Shown here one piece after another: positions 6,275 through 13,466 of a stretch of DNA of 49,441 bases (position 1 is the first letter of the stretch; every line of letters begins with the position of its first letter). The notes beneath the pieces were generated by a model. The model was not told the origin of the DNA, did no database searches, and worked only from the letters and a program-made list of their open reading frames with translations. Both the position numbers and the translations under genes were made by a program. The stretch lies in the IMG/VR virus record IMGVR_UViG_3300048839_001052, positions 1 to 49,441 of that record; one strand, written 5' to 3'. This DNA comes from a virus.

Positions 6275-6459
6275 CAGATACCCCCTGCCCAATCCCAACC
6301 ATCGACGCCGCGAGCGAACTGAAGCCGGGAGTACTCGGTCAGGTCCGCTAGGCAAATGCCCGCCAGGGGGCCGGGCTGACGCCGGAAGAACTCTATCGCA
6401 GCCAAAACCAGCGCAGGCCCCATGTCCACAATATCATCGATACTTTGCTTACCGTTCAT
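6274..6459 (-). CDS. Hypothetical protein (61 aa), first gene of the second leftward operon
   Basis: Not recognised. Short, helical N-terminal half and a Trp/Gly-rich end. The ATG has GGAG eight bases upstream, and a minus-strand TATAAT at 6499-6504 would start the mRNA about 33 nt before it. It heads the operon that runs to the terminator at 2661. Confidence 0.7.
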   Translation of the reverse strand: MNGKQSIDDIVDMGPALVLAAIEFFRRQPGPLAGICLADLTEYSRLQFARGVDGWDWAGGI

Positions 6460-6498
6460 ACTAAAATCTCCTTTGCTAAACAGAATTCAACTACACCT

Positions 6499-6530
6499 AT
6501 TATACAGATCGAATGCCTATCCGGTTGACC
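6499..6530 (-). promoter_or_regulatory. Leftward promoter of the second leftward operon
   Basis: Perfect TATAAT at 6504-6499 on the minus strand. The -35 is weak (TCAACC at about 6528-6523, 18-bp spacing). It shares DNA with the -35 of the rightward promoter, so one bound regulator could switch both directions. Confidence 0.55.
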
Positions 6531-6553
6531 TACTAACGGCGCTCTCATAGAAT
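6525..6553 (+). promoter_or_regulatory. Rightward promoter of the packaging operon, leaderless start
   Basis: TTGACC (6525-6530), 17-bp spacer, TAGAAT (6548-6553). The ATG of the small terminase begins only 7 nt after the -10, which is the expected transcription start. No Shine-Dalgarno sequence fits between them. Confidence 0.65.
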
Positions 6554-6559
6554 AGGGGC

Positions 6560-7066
6560 ATGGCAGAAAACTCATTCGTGGAACTGGTTCAGGGCAACAT
6601 GGGGCCACCGGCTAAGGTGGACCAGGGGGAACTAGACAAGATAGGCGATGACGCGGCGCTCAACATTCAGATCGTCGAGTTGGCTCGAGCCGGTGTACCC
6701 TACCCGGTTATGGCTGACCAGCTTGGCATGTCGCTGTCAAAGCTGCTGGCGCGAATTAACCAGATGATAAGCGGCGGCAACGATGTCCTCAGCAAGCAGC
6801 AGATGAACGACTACCTGCTATATCAGCTTGGCTTGATTCAGATGGGTATCGAGAACTCGCTCGAGGACATGCAGGTTAGGCCAACCGGGGACCCAGTAGA
6901 GGACAAGGTTATATTCTCTGCCAGGGACAAGGGGCGCGTGGGACTGCACAAGTTCCTTCAGCACCAAGCCGCTATCATGCAGCTATTCCGGCAGCAGATC
7001 GACATTCGGGAGGTAAGGAAGGTGGAGATCAGCGTTGTGAGGCCAGAGGATTTTGACGCGCTGTGA
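6560..7066 (+). CDS. Probable terminase small subunit (168 aa)
   Basis: It lies directly before the large terminase and has the usual size. Residues about 31-75 resemble a helix-turn-helix (VELARAGVPYPVMADQLGMSLSKLLAR in outline), expected for recognition of packaging DNA. The second half is helical and probably drives oligomerisation. The assignment rests on position, length and the DNA-binding-like N-terminus, not on a strongly conserved motif. The mRNA seems to start at the ATG itself. Confidence 0.7.
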   Translation: MAENSFVELVQGNMGPPAKVDQGELDKIGDDAALNIQIVELARAGVPYPVMADQLGMSLSKLLARINQMISGGNDVLSKQQMNDYLLYQLGLIQMGIENSLEDMQVRPTGDPVEDKVIFSARDKGRVGLHKFLQHQAAIMQLFRQQIDIREVRKVEISVVRPEDFDAL

Positions 7067-7081
7067 GTTCTGGAATATAAT
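7053..7081 (+). promoter_or_regulatory. Promoter within the end of the small terminase gene
   Basis: TTGACG (7053-7058), exactly 17 bp, TATAAT (7076-7081). Transcription would start near 7088 and carry the hairpin at 7109-7135 in its leader, allowing separate control of the large terminase and later genes. Confidence 0.7.
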
Positions 7082-7108
7082 GATCGTGTCTAATCTCTCC
7101 TTCCCCTG

Positions 7109-7135
7109 GAGGGGCGACTCATTGGGTCGCCCCTC
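7109..7135 (+). promoter_or_regulatory. 10-bp perfect hairpin just before the large terminase start
   Basis: GAGGGGCGAC (7109-7118) pairs perfectly with GTCGCCCCTC (7126-7135) around a 7-nt loop. The stem includes the only GGAGG-like ribosome-binding site (7108-7112) and ends 3 nt before the ATG at 7139. There is no T tract, so this is more likely a translation-control hairpin than a terminator, but a protein-assisted terminator cannot be excluded. Confidence 0.7.
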
Positions 7136-7138
7136 TCC

Positions 7139-8542
7139 ATGTCTCCAGACCGCCTCGCTATGGGAATAAAGGATAACGTAGAATACGTCGTCGATTTGGG
7201 CACCGGCACCAAGCCGACGCTTAAGCTCTACGGGGCCATCAGGGAGATGTGGCACTATCGGGGGCCGGAAGTGATCGTCAGTGGTCCCTATGAGTGCGGC
7301 AAGACCTACGGGTTCCTACACAAGCTCCACAATCTTGCCATCAAGTACCCCGGTTCACAGATACTAATGGTGCGCCAGTCGTACTCTTCCCTGCTGACGT
7401 CGGCTTGGCAGAGCTACGCCAAAAAGGTGCTACCCTATCCGCCAGGGCACGAGATGTGCCCGGTGGACGTCTTTGGTGGCGGTCGCCCGGAGTGGGTCAT
7501 GTACCCCAACCAAAGCCAGATATTCCTGGGCGGGCTGGATAACCCAGAAAAGGTGCTGTCCTCAGAGTACGACTTTATCTTTATCCCCCAGGGTGAGGAG
7601 ATCGCCCTTCACGCCTACGAGCAACTGACTTCTCGGGCGACGGGTCGCGCCGGTAACGCTCCGTACTCGCAGGTCATGGTTGACTGCAACCCTGGCCCGC
7701 CGTCTCACTGGATTCTCCACCGGAAGCCCGCCAACCTACTGTTTGCCGCCCATAAGGACAACCCCACCCTGTACGACCACGAACTGAACGACTGGACTCC
7801 GCAGGGCAGGCGTACCATCGAGCGTCTACAGTCGCTGACCGGGCTACGCTACAAGCGCGGCTATCTGGGCTTGTGGGCCGGTGCCGAGGGTCAGGTATAC
7901 GAGGACTTTGATGATCAGGTTCACGTCATCAACGATTTCCCCATACCGAAGGAGTGGAAGCGGCATCGCGTTATGGACTTCGGGTACACCCACCCGTCTG
8001 TTGTCCAGTGGTGGGCAGAGGACGAGGACGGTCGCCTATACATGTATCGAGAGATGTACATGACGAAGCGCATCACTGCTGACCACATTAGGGGGGTCAA
8101 TGGTAAACCCGGAATTATCCAGTTGTCGGGCGGGGAGATTTACGAGAGGCCGATGATCTGCGACCACGACGCCGAGGACCGGGCTATCCTCAATAAGGCG
8201 GGCATCCCAACGGTGGCAGCCAGGAAGGGCATCAAGGAGGGAATAGAGCTTGTCCAGAACCGGCTCCGAATTCAAGCTGACGGGAGGCCCCGGATGTTCT
8301 TCTTCAGGGATGCCCTGGTCGAGGAGGACGAGGACCTAGCCGTTGACTTCCGGCCCGTCAGGACTACAGAGGAATTCGCCGGGTACGTCTGGCGAGAGAT
8401 GGACGTGGGCAGGGAAGCCACGGCGCGAGACGAGATACCCGTGCGGACTGACGACCACGGCATGGACTGCCTACGATACATATGTATGCAGGTAGATGGG
8501 GACGCATACTACGGCAAGGCTCGCGGCGTCAGTTACGCTTGA
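7139..8542 (+). CDS. terL: Terminase large subunit (467 aa)
   Basis: Packaging motor. The ATPase half has a Walker A motif (GPYECGKT, about residues 49-56) and a Walker B-like stretch (YDFIFIPQGEE, 144-154), with acidic residues closing it but Gln where an acidic residue is often found. The nuclease half shows VMDFGYTHPS (Asp280), CDHDAED (342-347) and TDDHGMD near 445, consistent with the RNase H-like metal-binding aspartates. Start: ATG at 7139, three bases after a hairpin; ATG at 7160 is possible. It cuts and translocates phage DNA into the prohead together with the portal. Confidence 0.93.
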   Translation: MSPDRLAMGIKDNVEYVVDLGTGTKPTLKLYGAIREMWHYRGPEVIVSGPYECGKTYGFLHKLHNLAIKYPGSQILMVRQSYSSLLTSAWQSYAKKVLPYPPGHEMCPVDVFGGGRPEWVMYPNQSQIFLGGLDNPEKVLSSEYDFIFIPQGEEIALHAYEQLTSRATGRAGNAPYSQVMVDCNPGPPSHWILHRKPANLLFAAHKDNPTLYDHELNDWTPQGRRTIERLQSLTGLRYKRGYLGLWAGAEGQVYEDFDDQVHVINDFPIPKEWKRHRVMDFGYTHPSVVQWWAEDEDGRLYMYREMYMTKRITADHIRGVNGKPGIIQLSGGEIYERPMICDHDAEDRAILNKAGIPTVAARKGIKEGIELVQNRLRIQADGRPRMFFFRDALVEEDEDLAVDFRPVRTTEEFAGYVWREMDVGREATARDEIPVRTDDHGMDCLRYICMQVDGDAYYGKARGVSYA

Positions 8543-8549
8543 CGCCCAG

Positions 8550-8578
8550 TTGCGGTTGGCAGCCGTTGAGACTATTAT
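8550..8578 (+). promoter_or_regulatory. Probable promoter before the portal gene
   Basis: TTGCGG (8550-8555), 17-bp spacer, TATTAT (8573-8578). It would start transcription near 8585, just before a ribosome-binding site (GAGGGGG) and the mini-ORF at 8596. Confidence 0.45.
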
Positions 8579-8595
8579 TAGAGGGGGAAATACCT

Positions 8596-8625
8596 ATGGA
8601 TAAAGAGGCCGAAGATGGCGAATGA
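8596..8625 (+). CDS. Nine-codon mini-ORF overlapping the portal start
   Basis: ATG with AGAGGGGG upstream encodes MDKEAEDGE and stops at 8625, inside the first codons of the portal gene (ATG 8615). The arrangement resembles a leader that delivers ribosomes to the portal start. It could be only a spurious ATG near a strong site. Confidence 0.3.
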   Translation: MDKEAEDGE

Positions 8626-10024
8626 TTTCTTGAAGTGGCTGGCCCAGGAAGCGCAAGAGCGAACCGCAAAGTATCGGATGTACCGCGAATACTATGACGG
8701 CGAGCATGACGTTCAGTTGACAGCCCGGCAGCGTAAGTATTTGCAGGTTGGCTCCGAGCAGGAGTTCAGCGCGAACTACATCCCCATTGTAGTCGATGGG
8801 CTCGCCAACCGACTGCTGGTCAAGGAGTTCGACGGGGACAACGAGAAGCTGATCAACGAATGGTGGACTATGGGCAACATGGATTCCCACCAGCACGCCG
8901 TTCATGTCAGCGCAATCAGGGACGGTGACTCGTACCTCATGGTTGACTGGGACCCCATCGAGGAGAGGCCAATCTTCGTGCCCCACATCGCCTATGACGG
9001 TCGAGGCGGCGTGACTGTCCACTACTCGGATGAGCAACTGGCCCCCATCGCAGCAACAAAGAGGTGGTGGATTGAGTTTGGTCCAATGGCGGGGAAGATG
9101 CGCCGGATGAACATCTACTACCCGGAGCGCATAGAACGGTACTACGCCTCAGACAATAGCGGCGAGTGGGGATGGCTGCCCTACACCGGCGACGGGTACG
9201 AGGCGGTCCTGCCCTGGGTGAACGAAAAGACCGGCGAGCCAATAGGCATCCCACTGATCCACTTCACGAATCGTTCACGCGGCATGAGGTACGGCGTATC
9301 AGAGATGGAGCCGGGTATCCCCATGCAGAATGCACTCAACAAGGCGGTGGTCGATCTCCTGGCTGCCGCCGACGCAAGCGGGTTCCGAATCATGGTGATG
9401 GTCGGCGACGACGCGGATGGGGTTCAGGTCAGCCCGGGCATGTTCATCAACTCCCTGAAGCACGCGAGCGAGGTGAACGTCTCGGCGATACCCGGCGAGC
9501 CCATGCGCCCCCTGATCGAGGTGGTTGACTCGTTCGTCCAGAGAATCGGTCAGGTAACCGACACCCCGCTGTCTTACTTCCAGCAGTCTGGGCAGATGGC
9601 TTCTGAGGGGACCCACGAGAAGCACGAGGACCGAATGTTGGTCAAGTGCCGCGTGTCGAGTGTCGAGTTCGGGGCATCGTGGGTGAAGGCCATGAATCAG
9701 GCCATCAGCACAGCCAACGCCTTCTCCTCGATGTCCGTCAAACCCGGTGCCCTCAAGGCGGTCTGGGAGGACTTCGACACCCGCAAGACGACGGAGAAGC
9801 TGAAGGAAAAGGCGGAGATTATGCAGATCATGGTTATGTCCGGGGCGAGCATCGAGCAGGCTGCCCTGGTTGCCGGTTTCACCGACAGGGAAGCCAAGAT
9901 GTTAGCCAAGATTGACATGACGATGGACCCAATGAGGGTCCAGGCGTTGATGGCCCAATTGCCCGTCAACCAGAATGTGAACCCCACCGCCAATGCCGAC
10001 GATACTAAGCCAGTCGTCGAGTAA
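8615..10024 (+). CDS. Portal protein, SPP1 gp6-like (469 aa)
   Basis: The portal ring at the capsid vertex, docking site for terminase and head-tail connectors. The N-terminus has the usual pattern of this family: helical start, YREYYDGEHDVQL near residue 25, then ANYIPIVVDGLANRL around 55-70. The middle has the stem/wing beta region and DTPLSYFQQSG followed by a helical crown. Length (469) is typical. Position between the large terminase and a MuF-like gene agrees. Confidence 0.9.
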   Translation: MANDFLKWLAQEAQERTAKYRMYREYYDGEHDVQLTARQRKYLQVGSEQEFSANYIPIVVDGLANRLLVKEFDGDNEKLINEWWTMGNMDSHQHAVHVSAIRDGDSYLMVDWDPIEERPIFVPHIAYDGRGGVTVHYSDEQLAPIAATKRWWIEFGPMAGKMRRMNIYYPERIERYYASDNSGEWGWLPYTGDGYEAVLPWVNEKTGEPIGIPLIHFTNRSRGMRYGVSEMEPGIPMQNALNKAVVDLLAAADASGFRIMVMVGDDADGVQVSPGMFINSLKHASEVNVSAIPGEPMRPLIEVVDSFVQRIGQVTDTPLSYFQQSGQMASEGTHEKHEDRMLVKCRVSSVEFGASWVKAMNQAISTANAFSSMSVKPGALKAVWEDFDTRKTTEKLKEKAEIMQIMVMSGASIEQAALVAGFTDREAKMLAKIDMTMDPMRVQALMAQLPVNQNVNPTANADDTKPVVE

Positions 10025-10796
10025 GCGCCTCGCCTACCTAGAGTGGGCGCTTCCGGTCGATGACCCGTCCCTGGTTCCTCGGGATGCCGATGGATTCAAC
10101 CGTCTCATGGATCAGCAGGGCGTCGAGGATGAGGAGCGCCGCTCCACCCTGCTCCGCCTGTTCCTGGCGGGCGCATTCGTGCTGTTCCTATCCTACTCAT
10201 CGACATACGCATCGATAGACGAGACAATGGATCAGGACTGGCTTACCAGCCAGCTTGATTACGGGGTCCGCCAGCAAGCCGCCTACCACCGAAGGCTGGC
10301 AGAGCAGTACATTCGCGGCGAACTGGATGTGGATGAGTTTCAGCGGCTGATGGAGGAGTCTATCACCGAGTCGCACGCTGCTGTAATGCTGGCTATATTT
10401 GGGATAAGTTGGGTAACCTTGGGATACCTCAAGACACTGCACGATCAGTACGTTGGTCGCGAGCTTGGGTATCTGAATCGGCTATTCGACGGGCTGAGGG
10501 CGGGGATCGTCCCTCACGACGGCAACTTGATTCGCCGGGCGGCGATGTACGGATTCGCGATACGCACCATCCTGGCGGAGTCTCAGCGCGTACGCGCTTC
10601 CCTGCTTTCCTACTCTCACGAGCAGAACATTCTGGGTGTCGCCGAGCACTGCGACGGGTGTCTCAACGAAACATCCAGGGGGATAGTCCCCATAGGAACC
10701 CTTGTCCCCATAGGGAGCCGGGACTGCATGTCCAACTGTCAGTGCCACCTGATATTCTGGAAGTATGACCCGGAGACGGGGGAGTATCTGCGCTAG
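9993..10796 (+). CDS. Minor head / MuF-like protein (267 aa)
   Basis: Starts inside the last codons of the portal gene (32-nt overlap), the usual place of the SPP1 gp7/MuF minor head protein. The last third has the Cys pattern of that family's C-terminus: HCDGC at about residue 223, then a Gly-rich stretch and CMSNCQCHLIFW, suggesting a zinc or disulfide-stabilised tail. Hydrophobic stretches near residues 55-70 and 130-150 are unusual and could be buried helices or membrane segments involved in ejection. The stop shares CTAG with the convergent gene at 10793. Confidence 0.75.
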   Translation: MPTILSQSSSKRLAYLEWALPVDDPSLVPRDADGFNRLMDQQGVEDEERRSTLLRLFLAGAFVLFLSYSSTYASIDETMDQDWLTSQLDYGVRQQAAYHRRLAEQYIRGELDVDEFQRLMEESITESHAAVMLAIFGISWVTLGYLKTLHDQYVGRELGYLNRLFDGLRAGIVPHDGNLIRRAAMYGFAIRTILAESQRVRASLLSYSHEQNILGVAEHCDGCLNETSRGIVPIGTLVPIGSRDCMSNCQCHLIFWKYDPETGEYLR

Positions 10797-10972
10797 GCAG
10801 ACTCGCCCTCTCGGTTGTGAGCGATGATTCCCAGTAATATCAGCACGAACCCGGTAATGACGGCGATGGCTACCACGCGACTGTCAGCTTGGTTCATCGC
10901 GGTGGCAGCGTAAAAAAAAGCCGCGCCAGCCAGGAACCCTATCGCCACGCTCGTCCTCACAGCGAACTCCAT
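10793..10972 (-). CDS. Small two-pass membrane protein (59 aa)
   Basis: ATG at 10972 opens 59 codons, with hydrophobic helices at about residues 5-25 and 33-51, a short polar turn (NQADSR) and a charged tail (HNREGESA). It overlaps the end of the gene at 10957 by 16 nt and is the last gene of a leftward four-gene island. Its stop overlaps the stop of the rightward MuF-like gene by four bases (CTAG). Holin-like topology, but no lysis neighbour here, so the role is open. Confidence 0.65.
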   Translation of the reverse strand: MEFAVRTSVAIGFLAGAAFFYAATAMNQADSRVVAIAVITGFVLILLGIIAHNREGESA

Positions 10973-11169
10973 AGGAACATGCTCGCCAACGCGCCCATCC
11001 AGACGGCAAGAAGCATGAGCAGGAATCCGAATCTCACGTACTCCTCGTTTTCCGGCGTCATTCTAACCCAAAGCGACTTCATGTTATTCATGACCATCCT
11101 CCCGCCCACAAGCGCCGTGACCACGGACATCAGAGCAATCACTAGGTAGGCGTTTTCCCCGGTTGTCAT
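10957..11169 (-). CDS. Small membrane protein (70 aa)
   Basis: The ATG at 11169 overlaps the upstream stop as ATGA, preferred over an open frame to 11217. Two hydrophobic helices (about residues 6-24 and 47-66) flank a basic/acidic loop (MKSLWVRMTPENEEY). Followed by a second small membrane gene, so the pair may form a membrane complex. Not assignable to a family. Confidence 0.7.
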   Translation of the reverse strand: MTTGENAYLVIALMSVVTALVGGRMVMNNMKSLWVRMTPENEEYVRFGFLLMLLAVWMGALASMFLWSSL

Positions 11170-11420
11170 AATAGGTGCACCTGCCCCGTGTGGGGGTTGA
11201 CAAACAGGATTCCGCATGTCAGCGGCGTTGCGCTTCCGTCAGTGAGGCGATTGAAGGCCAGAAGCGCGTCCAGCTTGGAGTGAGCCCAGTAGACGCAGAA
11301 TACGTCACCGGGAATCTCTGCGTCGTCAACCCTGTGGCTCTTGTGTAAGCGTGCGCGGAGCCCGTTTGCGAACATTTGCCCGTTGTTTCCGGGCAACAGC
11401 GGTAGCTGGTATTCAATCAT
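11166..11420 (-). CDS. Hypothetical protein (84 aa)
   Basis: Not recognised. Soluble, beta/alpha-looking small protein with a Gly-Asn turn near residue 11 and a hydrophobic strand LTCGILFVNP near residue 70. Start and stop both overlap neighbours as ATGA, so it is translated within the island's single mRNA. Confidence 0.7.
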   Translation of the reverse strand: MIEYQLPLLPGNNGQMFANGLRARLHKSHRVDDAEIPGDVFCVYWAHSKLDALLAFNRLTDGSATPLTCGILFVNPHTGQVHLL

Positions 11421-11650
11421 AGGTCGAACCTGTTGACGCAGAGGATCGCCGTCTCAGCCGACACCAGCTTCTCGATCCCCTCGCCGAATACAATGACCCC
11501 CATTCCGTCGTCCTCCGCCCCGACCCACACGATCTCCATGCTGTATCCGGGTATCACGAACCCATCGTAATCGTTGCCGAACGTGTCGGAATTTATGACT
11601 GAGGCGACGTTGGGGAACTTCTTGTCTGTTTTAAGTTGCAGTGCGTTCAT
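11417..11650 (-). CDS. Hypothetical protein (77 aa), first gene of the leftward island
   Basis: Not recognised. A small acidic protein, probably beta-rich (FVIPGYSMEIVWVG). Start chosen at the ATG at 11650: the earlier ATG (11659) overlaps a perfect TATAAT, while 11650 lies 8 nt after it, so the mRNA would begin at or next to this codon (leaderless). No Shine-Dalgarno sequence is present for either. Confidence 0.7.
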   Translation of the reverse strand: MNALQLKTDKKFPNVASVINSDTFGNDYDGFVIPGYSMEIVWVGAEDDGMGVIVFGEGIEKLVSAETAILCVNRFDL

Positions 11651-11657
11651 GACTGTC

Positions 11658-11685
11658 ATTATACGCGACTGAAGCCACCTGTCAC
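11658..11685 (-). promoter_or_regulatory. Leftward promoter of the 11650-10793 island, leaderless start
   Basis: On the minus strand GTGACA (11685-11680), 16-bp spacer, TATAAT (11663-11658), then 7 nt to the ATG at 11650. Confidence 0.65.
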
Positions 11686-11729
11686 CGCTCCATCATGCTG
11701 CGCTAATGTAAGAACCGGGTGAGAGGGTG

Positions 11730-11757
11730 TTGCTGTCGCGTACTCATGATATATAAT
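11730..11757 (+). promoter_or_regulatory. Rightward promoter of the ssb operon
   Basis: TTGCTG (11730-11735), 16-bp spacer, TATAAT (11752-11757). The leader of about 43 nt contains AAGGAGA before the ssb ATG at 11807. It is divergent from the island promoter 45 bp away. Confidence 0.7.
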
Positions 11758-11806
11758 GCCGACGTTGGTTGTGTTTTGTTGTACAAAAAACTTAAGGAGA
11801 AAACGA

Positions 11807-12214
11807 ATGCACACTGTTTCTGTTGTTGGTCGAATCGGGCACGATCCCGAGATGAAGTATCTGCCATCCGGCATGGCTGTCACGAACGTATCCATCGCCA
11901 CCGACGACTACGCCGGTAAGGACGACCCCAAGCACACGACTTGGTTCCGCCTGACATTCTGGGGAGCCAAGGCGGAGGCTGTCAACCAGTACGTCAAGAA
12001 GGGCGACTGGCTGGCTGTCGTGGGCAAGATGAAGAGCGACGAGAAGGGCAATCCCCGCGCCTTCGAGCGCAAGACCGGTGAGCCGGGGGCCTCTTACGAG
12101 ATGACCGTCGATGATTTCGCCTTTATCGGCGGCAAGCAGCGGGGCGAGGATGATGGCGATGACTTCCGTGTTGTCGTCAAGCCCCTCGCCGAGAAGGACA
12201 GCAGCCCCTTCTAG
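11807..12214 (+). CDS. ssb: Single-stranded DNA-binding protein (135 aa)
   Basis: OB-fold SSB: MHTVSVVGRIGHDPEMKYLPSG at the start is a typical SSB beginning, followed by VTNVSIATDD, WFRLTFWG and a VVGKM strand. The acidic tail ends DSSPF, like the DDDIPF tip that binds partner proteins. The ATG at 11807 has AAGGAGA upstream; the frame is open earlier but has no support. It protects ssDNA and probably loads the RecA-like protein encoded next, 15 nt downstream. Confidence 0.95.
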   Translation: MHTVSVVGRIGHDPEMKYLPSGMAVTNVSIATDDYAGKDDPKHTTWFRLTFWGAKAEAVNQYVKKGDWLAVVGKMKSDEKGNPRAFERKTGEPGASYEMTVDDFAFIGGKQRGEDDGDDFRVVVKPLAEKDSSPF

Positions 12215-12229
12215 GGCCCGGGAGACATC

Positions 12230-13255
12230 ATGACAAGAAAGATTGTATCCGCCGCTGATGTCCAGGCCCGCCCGGTAAACGTTGCCATTTGGGGACGTAC
12301 GAAGGGCGGCAAGACGACGCTGGCGACGAGAATGGCAATGGCCCTGTGGCGAGACTACTCCCTGGGTGCCAAAAAGAAGGTCTTGTTCATCGACACCGAG
12401 AATGCCCGCTCGCAATACGCGACATCGGATGCGTACGGCGGGAAACCGCCCGATGGCGTTGACCGGATTGACTGGAAGCCGCCGTACGATATGGTTGAGT
12501 TGGTGGCGATCATCAAGGAGTACCAGAACGACTACGACGTCATCGTGCTGGACTCGTTCTCAGCGTTTTATTCTCGCGAGGGGGGCACGCTTGACCGAGT
12601 TGGTCAGGAAGAGGTCCGCATGAAGGGCAACTCCTGGGCAGCCTGGAAGCGCCCTGGCGAGGAATATGCGTCACTGCTGACGGCGATAACGCAGGCCCCG
12701 TGCCACGTCATCGTGACGTTCCGCTCCAAGATGTCCTACCAGCAGGTGGAAGAGGGCGGCAAAAAGAAGATCGTGCCCATCGGTGAGGGGATCATTGCCC
12801 GTCAGGGCGAGACCGCTTATGAGTTCGACCTCGAGGTCGAGGTCCTGCTGGACAACGCCATTCACTACGCCGTTATCCAGGGTAGCCGTATCAGCACCAT
12901 CGCCACCGGCACCGTCTACAAGGGCGGTCTGCCTATCGACGACATCCTGAAGGCGTACACCGGCTTCATGGGGACCCCCCAGGAAATCATCGCAAGTCAG
13001 GCTGCGGCAGCCGAGGCGGGGATGTCGGCCCAGGAGTTCAAGACCAATGTCGAGAGCCTCATCAGCGACCCGGCCCTGAGAAAGCTCTACTACAACGGCG
13101 CTCTGCTGTCATTGGGATGGACCTGGGACGAGATCGCCGGATCGCCGGAGTCCATCCGGGACCTGTACTATCAGATTGATGCCGACTACGCGGAATCCCT
13201 GTTGGAACTGGATGACGACGAACCCGCAGCCGAGATCGACGAGCCGGTAGAATAG
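12230..13255 (+). CDS. RecA-like ATPase, AAA_24/Sak4-type recombinase (341 aa)
   Basis: Residues about 17-245 form a RecA-like ATPase core: Walker A GRTKGGKT (22-29), a strand with FIDTENARSQ (53-62) and Walker B VIVLDSF (Asp108). This is the AAA_24 type found in phage Sak4 proteins, which anneal or exchange single strands and work with SSB; the ssb neighbour fits. About 100 extra C-terminal residues are acidic and helical and may bind SSB or oligomerise. An alternative role is a helicase-loader-type ATPase. A promoter and terminator follow. Confidence 0.8.
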   Translation: MTRKIVSAADVQARPVNVAIWGRTKGGKTTLATRMAMALWRDYSLGAKKKVLFIDTENARSQYATSDAYGGKPPDGVDRIDWKPPYDMVELVAIIKEYQNDYDVIVLDSFSAFYSREGGTLDRVGQEEVRMKGNSWAAWKRPGEEYASLLTAITQAPCHVIVTFRSKMSYQQVEEGGKKKIVPIGEGIIARQGETAYEFDLEVEVLLDNAIHYAVIQGSRISTIATGTVYKGGLPIDDILKAYTGFMGTPQEIIASQAAAAEAGMSAQEFKTNVESLISDPALRKLYYNGALLSLGWTWDEIAGSPESIRDLYYQIDADYAESLLELDDDEPAAEIDEPVE

Positions 13256-13284
13256 TTGACGTAAAGCACAACCAACGCTAATAT
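13256..13284 (+). promoter_or_regulatory. Probable promoter immediately before the terminator
   Basis: TTGACG (13256-13261), 17-bp spacer, TAATAT (13279-13284). The predicted start at about 13290 lies within the terminator stem, so RNA from this promoter would lack part of the 5' arm and escape termination, whereas RNA from the ssb operon would be stopped. Confidence 0.45.
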
Positions 13285-13285
13285 T

Positions 13286-13316
13286 AAAGGCAGGTTAGAA
13301 ATCTAACCTGCCTTTT
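13286..13316 (+). terminator. Intrinsic terminator after the ssb operon
   Basis: AAAGGCAGGTTAGA (13286-13299) is the exact reverse complement of TCTAACCTGCCTTT (13302-13315), followed by T and ATTA. It separates the recombination genes from the capsid genes. The next ATG begins 4 nt after it. Confidence 0.85.
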
Positions 13317-13319
13317 ATT

Positions 13320-13466
13320 ATGTCCGGTCACAGCATTGTAGCTAAATGCAGGGTCTGTGGCGTTCAGTGGGTCGTCAAGGCCCCGGGCGTCGATGACCAG
13401 GGTTGCCAGTTTTGCGGGGCACCCGCCGACGCTGTGACCACCACCCAAGAGGACGAGGATGACTAA
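13320..13466 (+). CDS. Small zinc-ribbon protein (48 aa)
   Basis: ATG at 13320 directly after the terminator encodes 48 residues: KCRVCG (Cys10, Cys13), a short strand region, then CQFCG (Cys29, Cys32) and an acidic tail. A single rubredoxin-like zinc ribbon. No ribosome-binding site is visible, but the stop overlaps the next gene's ATG, so it is part of the capsid operon. Such small zinc proteins before the scaffold gene are seen in other phages; function unknown. Confidence 0.7.
   Translation: MSGHSIVAKCRVCGVQWVVKAPGVDDQGCQFCGAPADAVTTTQEDEDD

Noticed and set aside
7109-7135. Rho-independent terminator between the terminase genes
   Set aside because: The stem is strong but no T run follows it, and the large terminase starts at once; a translation-control hairpin is preferred.
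11659-11901. Leftward frame opposite ssb
   Set aside because: It overlaps ssb and its promoter; the real island starts at 11650.
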